Below are positions 35,121 to 44,470 of a stretch of 64,000 bases of DNA, piece after piece. Within the stretch, counting starts at the first letter, position 1; each line of letters starts with the position of its first letter. The notes under the pieces are model-generated. The model was not told the origin of the DNA, ran no database searches, and saw only the letters and a list, made by a program, of their open reading frames with translations. Made by a program: the position numbers and the translations under genes. Location of the stretch: NCBI RefSeq assembly GCF_037094685.1, contig NZ_CP146614.1, positions 4,712,001-4,776,000 on the forward strand, given 5' to 3'. The stretch is from Massilia sp. METH4 (GTDB lineage: Bacteria; Pseudomonadota; Gammaproteobacteria; Burkholderiales; Burkholderiaceae_D).

Positions 35121-36068
35121 TCAGGCGACCCGGTTCACCGGCTCCCCGCGCACGAACGCCTCGATATTGTCGATCAGCTGGTTTGCCAGTCCCTGCATGG
35201 CCTCCATGCTGGCCCAGGCATTGTGCGGCGTGAGAATGAAGTTCGGCAGCCGCAGCGTCAGCAGCGGGTTGTCGGGTACCGGCGGCTCCTGTGTCAGCAC
35301 ATCGAAACCGGCACCCGCGATCACGCCGCGCGTCAATGCGTCGGCCAGCGCCGCCTCGTCCACCAGGCCGCCGCGCGCCGTGTTGATCAACAGCGCCGTC
35401 GGCTTCATCGTCGCCAGTTCCGCCGCGCCGATCATGTTGCGCGTCGCGTCGGACAGCGGCGCGTGCAGCGACAGCACGTCCGACGTCGCCAGCAATTCAT
35501 CGAAGCTCACGTTGACGACGCCATCCTCGCGGACCGGCGTGCGCGTGTGCACGGCGATTTCCATGCCGAAGGCGCGGCCGATCCGCGCGACCTGCTTGCC
35601 CAGTGCGCCGTAGCCGAACAGGCCCAGGCGGCTGCCGTGCAAGTCGCGGATCGGGTGGTCGAACAGGCAGAAGCGCGGCGCCGCCTGCCACTTGCCTGCC
35701 TCGACATCGGCGCGGTAGGCCATCAGGTTGCGGCGCAGCGCCAGGACCAGCGCGAACGTGTGCTCGGGCACCGCCGCATACGCATAGTCGCGGATGTTCG
35801 ACACCACGGTGCCGCGCTCGCGCGCGGCCGGCAGGTCGATGATGTCGGTGCCGGTGGCTGCCACCGCGATCATCTTCAGGTCCGGCAGCCGGGCCAGCGT
35901 GTCGGCGCGCAGCGGCACCTTGTTGGTGATGGCGATCGTCGCGCCGCGCAGCCGGTCGGCCGCCTCGGCGGCGCTCGTGGCGGGATGTTCGGCCCAGGTG
36001 TGCTCGAGGGCGGGGCGGCGCACGTTGGCGATCAGGCTGTCGCGGTCGAGGAAAACGATGTGGTTCAA
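35121..36068 (-). CDS. D-2-hydroxyacid dehydrogenase (NAD-dependent)
   Basis: 315 residues. NAD-binding motif GLFGYGALGKQVARIGRAFGM, catalytic Arg in NTARGGLVDEAAL, Glu in LTQEPP and the His in LTPHNAWAS are all in order, so it should be active on a 2-oxo or 2-hydroxy acid, which cannot be named. Start is a TTG at 36068-36066 because GGAGG lies four bases before it and the codon overlaps the stop of the upstream lysR gene (TTGA). The longer frame (36143) has no upstream site. It is cotranscribed with, and probably regulated by, that LysR protein. Confidence 0.9.
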   Translation of the reverse strand: MNHIVFLDRDSLIANVRRPALEHTWAEHPATSAAEAADRLRGATIAITNKVPLRADTLARLPDLKMIAVAATGTDIIDLPAARERGTVVSNIRDYAYAAVPEHTFALVLALRRNLMAYRADVEAGKWQAAPRFCLFDHPIRDLHGSRLGLFGYGALGKQVARIGRAFGMEIAVHTRTPVREDGVVNVSFDELLATSDVLSLHAPLSDATRNMIGAAELATMKPTALLINTARGGLVDEAALADALTRGVIAGAGFDVLTQEPPVPDNPLLTLRLPNFILTPHNAWASMEAMQGLANQLIDNIEAFVRGEPVNRVA

Positions 36069-37006
36069 GCGGCCTCCGGTAAGGATTGGGGGAGCGTGCG
36101 CAGGCGCATGCCCGGATGATTGGCAAACAGTTCGGCAACCCATTCGACGAACACGCGCACCTTGGCGGACAGGTGGCGGTTCTGCGGGTACACGATGTGG
36201 ATCGGCAGCGGGTCGCTGGTCCAGTCCGGCAGCACCTGCACCATGCGGCCTTCGCGCACGTGCTGCAGCAGCAGGTAATCGGTCATCTGGACGATGCCCA
36301 GGCCCGCCAGCCCGGCCTGCACATAGGCATTCCCGTCGTTCAGCGCGATCACGCCGGGCATCTGCACCTGGATGCGCTCGCCGTCCTTGTTGAAATCCCA
36401 GTCGTAGATCTTGCCCGTCTTGGCCGAGAAATAGTTCACGCAGCGATGGCGCTCCAGGTCGCGCGGATGTTCCGGCATGCCGAATCTCGCGATGTACGAC
36501 GGTGCGGCGCAGGTGACGAAGTTGATGATGCCGATGCGCCGCGCGATCAGCGTGGAGTCGCCCAGCGCGCCACCACGCACCGCGCAGTCGACCCCCTCCT
36601 CGATCAGGTCCACCGGGCGATCGGAGCTGCCCAGTTCGAGCTGGATGTCCGGATAGCGTTCGAAGAAGTCGGGCAGGGCGGGCACGAGGATTTCACCCGC
36701 CAGGCCGGTCGGCGATTCCACGCGCAGGCGCCCGCTGGGCGACAGCCGGGTGCGCGACAGCGATTCCTCGGCATCCTTCACATCGGAGAGGATGCGCAGG
36801 CAGCGCTCGTAATAGGCGGCGCCGTCGGCCGTCACCGTCACCTGGCGTGTCGTCCGGTGCAGCAACTTAACTGAAAGTGACGCTTCCAGCTGCTGGATCA
36901 GGGTCGACACGGTGGCCTTCGGCAGCTGCATCAGGTCGGCAGCACGGGAAAAACCGCCGGCATCGACCACCTGCACGAACACTTCCATCGCCTGTAATTT
37001 GTTCAT
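36065..37006 (-). CDS. LysR-family transcriptional regulator
   Basis: 313 residues. N-terminal winged helix-turn-helix (about 1-60) with AMEVFVQVVDAGGFSRAADL and a recognition helix in LPKATVSTLIQQLE, then a periplasmic-binding-like effector domain (about 90-300) with GRLRVESPTGLAGEILVPAL. It overlaps the D-2-hydroxyacid dehydrogenase gene by three bases. On the other side it is divergent from the small ORF, esterase-like gene and RND efflux operon, so it may control either or both; the 7-base inverted repeat at 37089 sits in the shared 205-bp region. Confidence 0.9.
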   Translation of the reverse strand: MNKLQAMEVFVQVVDAGGFSRAADLMQLPKATVSTLIQQLEASLSVKLLHRTTRQVTVTADGAAYYERCLRILSDVKDAEESLSRTRLSPSGRLRVESPTGLAGEILVPALPDFFERYPDIQLELGSSDRPVDLIEEGVDCAVRGGALGDSTLIARRIGIINFVTCAAPSYIARFGMPEHPRDLERHRCVNYFSAKTGKIYDWDFNKDGERIQVQMPGVIALNDGNAYVQAGLAGLGIVQMTDYLLLQHVREGRMVQVLPDWTSDPLPIHIVYPQNRHLSAKVRVFVEWVAELFANHPGMRLRTLPQSLPEAA

Positions 37007-37088
37007 CCTTCCCCTCCCGAAAGCCTTGTCGCGTACCGTGGCAATGAACGGAGTGACAACAGGAGTGCGTCCCCGTCATCGATCTGTC

Positions 37089-37110
37089 ATTGTTCGGATC
37101 CATGAACAAT
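37089..37110. promoter_or_regulatory. possible LysR operator between lysR and the efflux genes
   Basis: ATTGTTC-GGATCCAT-GAACAAT, 7-base perfect arms around 8 bases (22 bp), near the ATTGTTC...GAACAAT form of LysR-family T-N11-A sites. Position is 83 bases before the lysR start and about 102 bases before the small ORF. Confidence 0.4.
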
Positions 37111-37211
37111 CAATTCGTCATTGCCGTATTTATCAGATTGTAGATCAAGCCTATGATTACTGCACTGCATCAAAGTAATACTCAGAAGGAAGGCTCAACG
37201 GAAGGTCGATC

Positions 37212-37385
37212 ATGGAACTGCGGAACATCCTCATCATCGTGGCCCTGGCGCTGTATGCGCTGGTAATGGCCGGCATCGTCAGCACGGACGCGTACTCGCA
37301 TGCGGCGGGCGCCGAAGCGCGCGGGCTGCACGCGCTGATGGCCGAGGTGCGTTCCGCGAACACCCAGGTGGCGGTGGCCCGATGA
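37212..37385 (+). CDS. 57-residue membrane protein upstream of the esterase-like gene
   Basis: 57 residues with an N-terminal transmembrane helix (IIVALALYALVMAGI) and a short Ala/His-rich tail. No family recognised. It starts with ATG 37212 behind AAGGAAGG, and its stop overlaps the next ATG by four bases (ATGA), so it is translationally coupled to the esterase-like gene. That coupling is the main reason to believe it is real. Confidence 0.6.
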   Translation: MELRNILIIVALALYALVMAGIVSTDAYSHAAGAEARGLHALMAEVRSANTQVAVAR

Positions 37386-38254
37386 GCGCCTTGCAGCAGC
37401 ATCCGATCACGCTGGCCGACGATCTCGTGCTGCGCGACCTGGAAGTGCAGGGGGCCGAAGGCCCTTTGCCGGCGCGGCTGTACCTGGCCGGTGCGCCGGC
37501 CGCGAAGCGCGACACGCTCGTGGTGTTCTTCCACGGCGGCGGCTTCGTGGGCGGCTCGATCGACGAGGCGGACGATTTCCTGTCGCGGCTCGTGAGCGGC
37601 GACCGCAGCCAGGTGGCGCTGTCGGCCGGCTATACGCTGGCATCGGTGAAGCCGTTCCCGGCCGCTGTCGAGGATGCGCATGCCTTGCTGCTGTGGGCGA
37701 AGAAGAACAAATCGAAACTGGCGTGGAACGGCAGGCGCCTGGTGGTGGCCGGCATCGAGGCCGGCGCCAACCTCGCCGCCGTGGTGTCGCTGATGTCGCG
37801 CGACCGGGGTGGCCCGGCGCTGGCCGGCCAGGTGCTGATCATGCCGATGCTGGATCCGGCGCTGTCCACCTGCTCGATGCGCGAGGTACCCGTGTGCCGC
37901 GACCGCGCGGCCGTGGTGGACAACGTGGCCGGCAAGTGCGCGGCCGGCTACCGCGGCTACCTGCCAAATGCCGCGGACCGCACGCACCCTTACGCGTCGC
38001 CGCTGCAATCGTCGCGCCTGAAGAACCTGCCGCCGGCGTTGATCCTGTCCGCGGAGGACGATCCACTGCGCGACGAAGCTGAACAATACGGCGCAAAACT
38101 GATCAAGTGCGGCATCACCACCACGGTGAAACGCCTGCCGCCACCTCCGCTCGACCAGCCGGGCGGGCGCAACGATTGTGCCTGCGTGTTTGCATTGATG
38201 GAAATTGCCGCGTTCATCCGCGGCGCAGATGGGACGGAGACCCCACCAGCCTGA
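37382..38254 (+). CDS. alpha/beta-hydrolase (HSL-type) fold protein, probably catalytically dead
   Basis: 290 residues with the HSL/esterase fold: oxyanion motif FFHGGGF at 51-55, and a core beta strand before the nucleophile elbow. Where the family has GDSAGG, this reads AGIEAGAN, so the catalytic Ser is Glu126 (codon GAG, 37757-37759). The acidic residue region (SAEDDPLRDEAEQYG) is kept, but no His corresponds to the HGF motif near the C-terminus (LPPPPLDQPGGRND). At least two triad residues are therefore missing. It could be a binding or regulatory pseudoenzyme. It lies ahead of an RND efflux operon in the same orientation, 195 bp from the adaptor gene. Confidence 0.8.
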   Translation: MSALQQHPITLADDLVLRDLEVQGAEGPLPARLYLAGAPAAKRDTLVVFFHGGGFVGGSIDEADDFLSRLVSGDRSQVALSAGYTLASVKPFPAAVEDAHALLLWAKKNKSKLAWNGRRLVVAGIEAGANLAAVVSLMSRDRGGPALAGQVLIMPMLDPALSTCSMREVPVCRDRAAVVDNVAGKCAAGYRGYLPNAADRTHPYASPLQSSRLKNLPPALILSAEDDPLRDEAEQYGAKLIKCGITTTVKRLPPPPLDQPGGRNDCACVFALMEIAAFIRGADGTETPPA

Positions 38255-38449
38255 TGGATATATAAACAAAAAAGTTTACTTATCTTCGGGCTGGCGATAT
38301 AGTTAAACGAACATTTTCCTGTAACCAAAAGTAAAAGCACACAGTGGATCTGCACTGAAGTGTGGTGGGACCGCTTTTTCCTCGAGCTAGGCGAGCGAAG
38401 AACGGCAACGCTAGGTTATTACTATTTTTCATACAAAAAGGGGTTAAAA

Positions 38450-39676
38450 ATGAAAAACACGAATACTTTGACAGCACTGGCGCGACCCGCGGTGGCCAAA
38501 GTCGTGGCCGTCCTCGCGGCAGCCGGCATCGCGATCACGCTGGCAGGGTGCGAGGACGCCACCGGCAAGACCGCCGAAGCGCCCGCCGCTGCCGGCGGCC
38601 CGCCCATTTCCGCAGCACTGGTCATCGAAAAGCCGGTGGCCGAAACGCAGGAATTCTCCGGCCGGCTGGAAGCGATCGACCACGTGGAAATCCGCTCGCG
38701 TGTTTCCGGCTTCATCACGGCCGTGAACTTCAAGCCGGGCAGCGAAGTGAAGAAAGGTGACGTGCTGTTCGTGATCGACCCTCGCCCCTACCAGGCCGAA
38801 GCCGACCGCGCCGAAGCGGCCGCCAACTCGGCGCGTGCCAGGGCCGAGCTGGCCCGGCTGGAGCTGAACCGCGCCGAGCGCCTGCTGGCCGACAAGGCGA
38901 TCGCGCAGCGCGAGTTCGACGAACGTGCCTCGGCGCAGAAGGAACTGGATGCCGCCGCGCGCGCCGCCCAGGCTCAGTACGAAGCCGCGAAGCTGAACCT
39001 CTCCTACACCCGCGTCACGTCGCCGATCGACGGCCGCGTGTCGAAGGCCGAGATCACGCTGGGCAACCTGGTCGACGCTTCCGCGGTGCTGACTTCGGTC
39101 GTCTCGCTCGACAAGATCTACGCGAGTTTCGATGGCGATGAAGACACCTACCTGCGCGTGGGCACGCAGAACCACAAGGGCGAGCCGGTCGTCGTGAAGG
39201 TGGGCCTGGCCAACGAGGAAGGCTTCCCGCATGAAGGCAAGCTGGAATTCGTCGACAACCAGCTCGACACGCAGACCGGTTCGGTGCGCATGCGCGCCAC
39301 GTTCGACAACAAGGACCGCGCCCTCGTGCCGGGCCTGTTCGCCCGCGTGCAGCTGGGCGGCGGCAACGTGACGAAGAACACGGTGCTGATCAACGACCGC
39401 GCCGTGGGCACGGACCAGAACCGCAAGTTTGTCTTCGTGGTGGGTGCCGACAACAAGGCCGAGTACCGCGCCGTGACGCTGGGCCCGACGGTGGACGGCC
39501 TGCGCGTGGTGAAGGCGGGCCTGAAGCCGGGCGAGAAGATCGTCGTCAACGGCCTGCAGCGCGTGCGCCCCGGCGCGCCGGTGACCCCGCAGATCGTGCC
39601 GATGGACGCCGCGGTGGCCAAGGCGCAGGAAAACAGGAAGGACAACAAGAAGGGCAACGAAGTGGCGGCGCTGTAA
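38450..39676 (+). CDS. RND efflux periplasmic adaptor (membrane fusion lipoprotein)
   Basis: 408 residues from ATG 38450 behind AAAAAGGGG. N-terminal lipoprotein signal peptide with lipobox (IAITLAGC, Cys26), so it is anchored in the inner membrane. Then the lipoyl/barrel-sandwich hybrid (VEIRSRVSGFITAVNF, FDPRPYQAEA), a long coiled-coil hairpin (about 105-180, ARARAELARLELNRAERLL), and a beta-barrel domain (VGLANEEGFPHEGKLEF, GTVRMRATFDN-like). It bridges the inner-membrane pump and outer-membrane channel encoded downstream. The 195-bp spacer before it likely holds the operon promoter. The tail is rich in Asn, Lys and Ala, unlike the mature domains. Confidence 0.95.
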   Translation: MKNTNTLTALARPAVAKVVAVLAAAGIAITLAGCEDATGKTAEAPAAAGGPPISAALVIEKPVAETQEFSGRLEAIDHVEIRSRVSGFITAVNFKPGSEVKKGDVLFVIDPRPYQAEADRAEAAANSARARAELARLELNRAERLLADKAIAQREFDERASAQKELDAAARAAQAQYEAAKLNLSYTRVTSPIDGRVSKAEITLGNLVDASAVLTSVVSLDKIYASFDGDEDTYLRVGTQNHKGEPVVVKVGLANEEGFPHEGKLEFVDNQLDTQTGSVRMRATFDNKDRALVPGLFARVQLGGGNVTKNTVLINDRAVGTDQNRKFVFVVGADNKAEYRAVTLGPTVDGLRVVKAGLKPGEKIVVNGLQRVRPGAPVTPQIVPMDAAVAKAQENRKDNKKGNEVAAL

Positions 39677-39706
39677 GGCACCTTCGGACAAGAATAAGGA
39701 ACAACC

Positions 39707-42700
39707 ATGAACTTCTCACGCTTTTTTGTCGACAAACCGATTTTCGCGGCCGTGCTGTCGATCATCGTGTTCGTCGCGGGCTTGATCTCGATCTTCAAGC
39801 TCCCGATTTCAGAGTACCCGGACGTGGTGCCGCCGTCGGTCGTCGTGCGTGCGCAGTACCCCGGCGCCGATCCGAAGGTGATCGCCGAAACCGTGGCCGC
39901 GCCGCTGGAAGAGCAGATCAACGGCGTCGAAAACATGCTGTACATGTCGTCGCAGAACACGTCCGACGGCGCGCTGCAGCTGACCGTCACGTTCGCGATC
40001 GGCACCAATGTCGAGCAGGCTGAAACGGCCGTGCAGAACCGCGTGCAGCGTGCGCTGCCGCGCCTGCCCGAAGAGGTGCGCCAGATCGGTGTGACCACCG
40101 TGAAGAGCTCGCCCAACCTGACGATGGTGGTGCACCTGAATTCGCCGGACGGCCGCTACGACGACCTGTACCTGCGCAATTACGCGGTGCTCAACATCAA
40201 GGACCAGCTGGCCCGTATCCATGGCATGGGCGACGTGCAGCTGTTCGGCTCGGGCGACTATGCGATGCGCGTGTGGCTCGACCCGCAGAAGGTGGCGGCA
40301 CGCGGCCTGACGGCCGGCGACGTGGTCGATGCGATCCGCGAGCAGAACGTGCAGGTGGCCGCGGGCGTGATCGGCCAGGGCCCGGCCAAGGACGCCGACT
40401 TCCAGCTCACGGTGAAGACGCAGGGCCGGCTTTCGACCGTCGAGGAATTCGGCGACATCGTCGTGAAGACGAATGCCGACGGCGCCGTGACGCGCCTTCG
40501 CGACCTGGCGCGCCTGGAAATGGGTTCGAACACCTACGCGCTGCGTTCGCTGCTGAACAATAAAGCGGCGGTGGCAATTCCCATCTTCGAGGCACCCAAC
40601 GCCAACGCGCTGCAACTGTCGGCGGATGTGCGCGAAACGATGGAGCGCCTGTCGAAGGATTTCCCGGAAGGCGTCGAATACAGCATCGTGTACGACCCGA
40701 CCCAATTCGTGCGCGAGTCGATCGACTCCGTGATCCATACGCTGGCTGAGGCCATCGTGCTGGTGGCCCTGGTGGTGATCATCTTCCTGCAGACCTGGCG
40801 CGCATCCATCATCCCGCTGCTGGCCGTGCCGGTGTCGGTGGTGGGTACCTTTGCCGTGATGCTGGCGTTCGGCTTCTCGATCAACACCCTGTCGCTGTTC
40901 GGCCTCGTGCTGGCGATCGGTATCGTCGTGGACGATGCGATCGTGGTGGTGGAAAACGTCGAACGTAATATCGAGAACGGGCTCTCGCCGCGCGACGCGA
41001 CGATCCAGGCCATGAAGGAAGTGTCGGGCCCGATCATCGCCATCGCCCTGGTGCTGTGCGCTGTGTTCGTGCCGATCGCCTTCGTTTCCGGCCTGACTGG
41101 CCAGTTCTACCGCCAGTTCGCGCTGACCATCGCCATCTCGACCGTGATCTCGGCGTTCTCGTCGCTGACCCTGGCGCCGGCGCTGTCCGCCGCGCTGCTG
41201 AAGGGCCACCACGAGCCGAAGGACGCGCTGACGCGCGGCATGGACAAGGTGTTCGGCGGCTTCTTCCGCGTATTCAACAAGTTCTTCAACAACTCGGCCC
41301 ACAAGTACGAGAGTGGCGTGAAGGGCGTGCTGCGGCATAAGGGTGCTTCGCTGATCGTCTACGCGCTGCTGGGCGCCACCGGCCTGTTCATGTTCAAGGC
41401 CGTGCCGCCGGGCTTCGTGCCGGCGCAGGACAAGCAGTACCTGATCGGCTTCGCGCAGCTCCCGGATGCCGCTTCGCTGGACCGTACCGATGAAGTGATC
41501 CGCCGCATGTCGAAGATCGCCGAGGATATCCCGGGCGTGGAAAACTCGATCTCGTTCCCCGGCCTGTCGATCAACGGCTTCACCAATGCGCCGAACGCGG
41601 GCATCGTGTTCCTGGGCCTGGAACCGTTCGACAAGCGCAAGGATAAATCCATGTCGGCGGAAGCCATCGCGGCCGAGATGAACAAGCGCATGGGCGCCGT
41701 GCAGGATGCGTTCGTGATGGTGCTGCCGCCGCCGCCCGTCAACGGCCTGGGCACCACCGGCGGCTTCAAGCTGATGATCGAAGACCGGGGCAACCTGGGT
41801 TATGACGAGCTGTATAAAGCGGTGCAGGCCGTGCAGGCCAAGGCCTGGCAGGAACCGCGGCTGCAGGGCGTGTTCTCGGGCTACCAGATCAACGTGCCGC
41901 AGCTGTTCGCCGACGTGGACCGCGTGAAAGCCAAGCAGCTGGGCGTGCCGCTGCAGACGATCTACCAGACCTTGCAGATCAACCTCGGTTCGCTGTACGT
42001 GAACGACTTCAACCAGTTCGGCCGCACCTACCAGGTGCGCGTGCAGGCCGATGCGCAGTTCCGCTCGCACCCCGAGCAGATCGCGCAGCTGAAGGTGAAG
42101 AACGACAAGGGCGAGATGATCCCGCTGTCCTCGCTGATGCGCGTGAAGGATACGTATGGCCCGGACCGCGTGCAGCGCTACAACAACTACGTGGCGGCAG
42201 ACCTGAACGGTGGCCCCGCACCGGGTATCTCGTCCGGCCAGGCGCAGGCGATCATGGACCAGATCCTGCGCGACACGCTGCCGAAGGGCATCACGTATGA
42301 GTGGACCGACCTGACCTACCAGGACATCCTGGCCGGCAACACGATGATCTATGTGTTCCCGCTGTGCGTGCTGCTGGTGTTCCTGGTGCTGGCCGCCCAG
42401 TACGAAAGCTGGACCTTGCCGCTGGCCGTCATCCTGATCGTGCCGATGTCGATCCTGTGCGCGCTGATCGGCGTGAAGCTGACCGGTGGCGACAACAATA
42501 TCTTTACCCAGATCGCGCTGTTCGTGCTGGTCGGTCTCGCGTCGAAGAACGCGATCCTGATCGTCGAATTCGCACGCGAACTGGAAGATCACGGGCGCAG
42601 CGTCGTCGACGCCGCACTGGAGGCTTGCCGCCTGCGTCTGCGCCCCATCCTCATGACGTCGATCGCATTCATCATGGGCGTGCTGCCGCTGGTGTTCTCC

Positions 42701-42895
42701 AGTGGCGCGGGTTCCGAGATGCGCCACGCGATGGGCGTCGCCGTGTTCGCCGGCATGCTGGGCGTGACGTTCTTCGGCCTGTTCCTCACGCCGGTGTTCT
42801 ACGTCCTGCTGCGCACGCTGGCCAAGCGCCTCGAAAAAAAGAAAGAGCCGGCGCACGAAGTGTCGCTGGTGAAAATGGAAGGAACCCACGGATGA
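39707..42895 (+). CDS. RND multidrug efflux inner-membrane transporter (AcrB/MexF-type, HAE1)
   Basis: 1062 residues, standard HAE1 length. Begins MNFSRFFVDKPIFAAVLSII, the typical first transmembrane helix. It contains the conserved acidic pair for proton coupling in helix 4 (VLAIGIVVDDAIVVVENVERN) and the characteristic GPIIAIALVLCAVFVPIAFV, plus large periplasmic loops with porter and docking domains. It exports drugs or other small molecules from inner membrane or periplasm, powered by protons. Spaced 30 bp from the adaptor gene and overlapping the outer-membrane factor gene by four bases, so all three form one operon. Substrate range is unknown. Confidence 0.97.
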   Translation: MNFSRFFVDKPIFAAVLSIIVFVAGLISIFKLPISEYPDVVPPSVVVRAQYPGADPKVIAETVAAPLEEQINGVENMLYMSSQNTSDGALQLTVTFAIGTNVEQAETAVQNRVQRALPRLPEEVRQIGVTTVKSSPNLTMVVHLNSPDGRYDDLYLRNYAVLNIKDQLARIHGMGDVQLFGSGDYAMRVWLDPQKVAARGLTAGDVVDAIREQNVQVAAGVIGQGPAKDADFQLTVKTQGRLSTVEEFGDIVVKTNADGAVTRLRDLARLEMGSNTYALRSLLNNKAAVAIPIFEAPNANALQLSADVRETMERLSKDFPEGVEYSIVYDPTQFVRESIDSVIHTLAEAIVLVALVVIIFLQTWRASIIPLLAVPVSVVGTFAVMLAFGFSINTLSLFGLVLAIGIVVDDAIVVVENVERNIENGLSPRDATIQAMKEVSGPIIAIALVLCAVFVPIAFVSGLTGQFYRQFALTIAISTVISAFSSLTLAPALSAALLKGHHEPKDALTRGMDKVFGGFFRVFNKFFNNSAHKYESGVKGVLRHKGASLIVYALLGATGLFMFKAVPPGFVPAQDKQYLIGFAQLPDAASLDRTDEVIRRMSKIAEDIPGVENSISFPGLSINGFTNAPNAGIVFLGLEPFDKRKDKSMSAEAIAAEMNKRMGAVQDAFVMVLPPPPVNGLGTTGGFKLMIEDRGNLGYDELYKAVQAVQAKAWQEPRLQGVFSGYQINVPQLFADVDRVKAKQLGVPLQTIYQTLQINLGSLYVNDFNQFGRTYQVRVQADAQFRSHPEQIAQLKVKNDKGEMIPLSSLMRVKDTYGPDRVQRYNNYVAADLNGGPAPGISSGQAQAIMDQILRDTLPKGITYEWTDLTYQDILAGNTMIYVFPLCVLLVFLVLAAQYESWTLPLAVILIVPMSILCALIGVKLTGGDNNIFTQIALFVLVGLASKNAILIVEFARELEDHGRSVVDAALEACRLRLRPILMTSIAFIMGVLPLVFSSGAGSEMRHAMGVAVFAGMLGVTFFGLFLTPVFYVLLRTLAKRLEKKKEPAHEVSLVKMEGTHG

Positions 42896-44373
42896 ACAAG
42901 CTGATTGCGCGGGGCGTGGCCCCGCTGGTCGCGGCCCTGGTCTTGACCGCCTGCGCCGCGCCGGAGTTCAAGCAACCGGCGGTGGATGTGCCCACTGCCT
43001 TCAAGGAAACGCAGACGCCCGCCGACGTGAAGGTGGCGGCCGACGGCACGCGCTGGAAGGAAGCCCAGCCGGCCGAGCAGCAGCCGCGCGGCGAGTGGTG
43101 GCTCGCCTTCAACGACCCGGGCCTGAACGAGTTGATGGCCGAGGCCATCCGCAACAACGCCAACCTGTCGGTGGCCGCGGCCCGCGTGAAGCAGGCGAGG
43201 GCGATCGCCGGCATCGCCGAAGCCGACCGCATTCCGCAGATCGGCGTCGGCGTGGGCGCCAACCGCGGGCAGCAGGCGCCGCAGGAAGCGGGCCTGCCGC
43301 AAGGCACCCGCATGGCGCCCGCCACCAGCTACACGGCGCGGCTGACGGCAAGTTATGAAGTGGACCTGTTCGGCCGCGTTTCGTCCAACGTGGCGGCGGC
43401 GCGCAACGATGCGGCGACCGTGGAGGCGAACTACCGCTCCGTGCTGCTGGCGTTGCAGGCCGACGTGGCCCAGACCTGGTTCCGCCTGCGTGCCACGGAC
43501 GCCGAACTGGCGACCGTGGAGCAGACGGTCCGGCTGCGCGAGGAAAGCGTGAAGGTGAACCAGCGGCGCTTCGACCTGGGCGATATCGGCGAGTTCGACC
43601 TGTCCCGCGCGAAGACGGAGCTGGCGACCTCGCGTGCCGAGGCGATCGGCCTGCAGCGGCAGCGCACGACGGCCGAGCATGCGCTGGCCGTGCTGCTCGG
43701 CCGTCCTGCCGCGTCGTTCACCGCTTCGGTGAATCCGCTGGCCGAGGCGAATGCCTTGCCATCGATCCCCGGCGGCTTGCCGTCCTCGCTGCTGGAGCGC
43801 CGGCCGGACATCGCCGCCGCCCAGCGCGCCATGCAGGCGTCGAACGAGCGCATCGGCGTCGCCCGGTCCGCGATGTTCCCGGCGCTGACGATCAGCGCCG
43901 ACGGCGGGGGCGTGGGCCCGGCGTTCTCCGACGTGTTCCGCTGGAGCAGCCGCTCCTGGCTGCTGGGCGCCTTGCTGTCGATGCCGATCATCGACGGCGG
44001 CCGCAACCGCGCGAACATCGCGCGCAGCGAAGCGGCGCTGGAAGAGTCGGTGGGCACGTATCGCCAGACGGTGCTGACCGCGTTCGCCGAGGTCGAGGAC
44101 AACCTGGCCGGCTTGCGCATCCTGTCCGGCCAGAGCGCCCAGATCGAGGACGCGGTGGTGTCGGCCCGCCGTTCGGCCGACCTGGCGCAGAAGCTGTACG
44201 ACGCCGGCCGCTCCAGCTACCTAGAACTGCTGGACGCGCAGCGCAACCTGGCTGCCGTCGAGCGCAACGCGGTGCAACTGCGCGGCGATCGGGCCGTCAC
44301 CACGGTCGCCCTGATCCGCTCCCTCGGCGGCGGCTGGGAGGCCCCCGTCAACACGGCCCAGGCGAGCAACTGA
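42892..44373 (+). CDS. RND efflux outer-membrane channel (NodT/OprM family)
   Basis: 493 residues from ATG 42892 overlapping the pump stop (ATGA). Lipoprotein signal peptide with lipobox (LVLTACAAP, Cys19). Two OEP repeats follow, with the coiled-coil and strand pattern typical of TolC-type channels (LNELMAEAIRNNANLSVAAA, ARVKQARAIAGIAEADRIPQ, and RRPDIAAAQRAMQASNERIG). It forms the outer-membrane exit duct of the tripartite pump with the two upstream products. The last gene of the operon; a strong terminator begins 31 bases after the stop. Confidence 0.95.
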   Translation: MNKLIARGVAPLVAALVLTACAAPEFKQPAVDVPTAFKETQTPADVKVAADGTRWKEAQPAEQQPRGEWWLAFNDPGLNELMAEAIRNNANLSVAAARVKQARAIAGIAEADRIPQIGVGVGANRGQQAPQEAGLPQGTRMAPATSYTARLTASYEVDLFGRVSSNVAAARNDAATVEANYRSVLLALQADVAQTWFRLRATDAELATVEQTVRLREESVKVNQRRFDLGDIGEFDLSRAKTELATSRAEAIGLQRQRTTAEHALAVLLGRPAASFTASVNPLAEANALPSIPGGLPSSLLERRPDIAAAQRAMQASNERIGVARSAMFPALTISADGGGVGPAFSDVFRWSSRSWLLGALLSMPIIDGGRNRANIARSEAALEESVGTYRQTVLTAFAEVEDNLAGLRILSGQSAQIEDAVVSARRSADLAQKLYDAGRSSYLELLDAQRNLAAVERNAVQLRGDRAVTTVALIRSLGGGWEAPVNTAQASN

Positions 44374-44403
44374 AAAGAAACCACAACGACTAGCGTAGCC
44401 CTT

Positions 44404-44435
44404 GCGGCGGCCCCACCCCGGGCCGCCGCTTTTTT
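44404..44435 (+). terminator. intrinsic terminator of the RND operon
   Basis: GCGGCGGCCC (44404-44413), six-base loop, GGGCCGCCGC (44420-44429), then TTTTTT (44430-44435). Ten perfect G-C pairs and a T tract. Confidence 0.93.
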
Positions 44436-44470
44436 ATCCACAACGGCCGAGCTGGTTGCCAAACAACACC

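Noticed and set aside
39809..42889. Long minus-strand open frame (1026 codons) antisense to the RND pump
   Set aside because: It is a GC-rich shadow frame of a confirmed pump gene, with His/Arg-rich low-complexity translation and no family motif.
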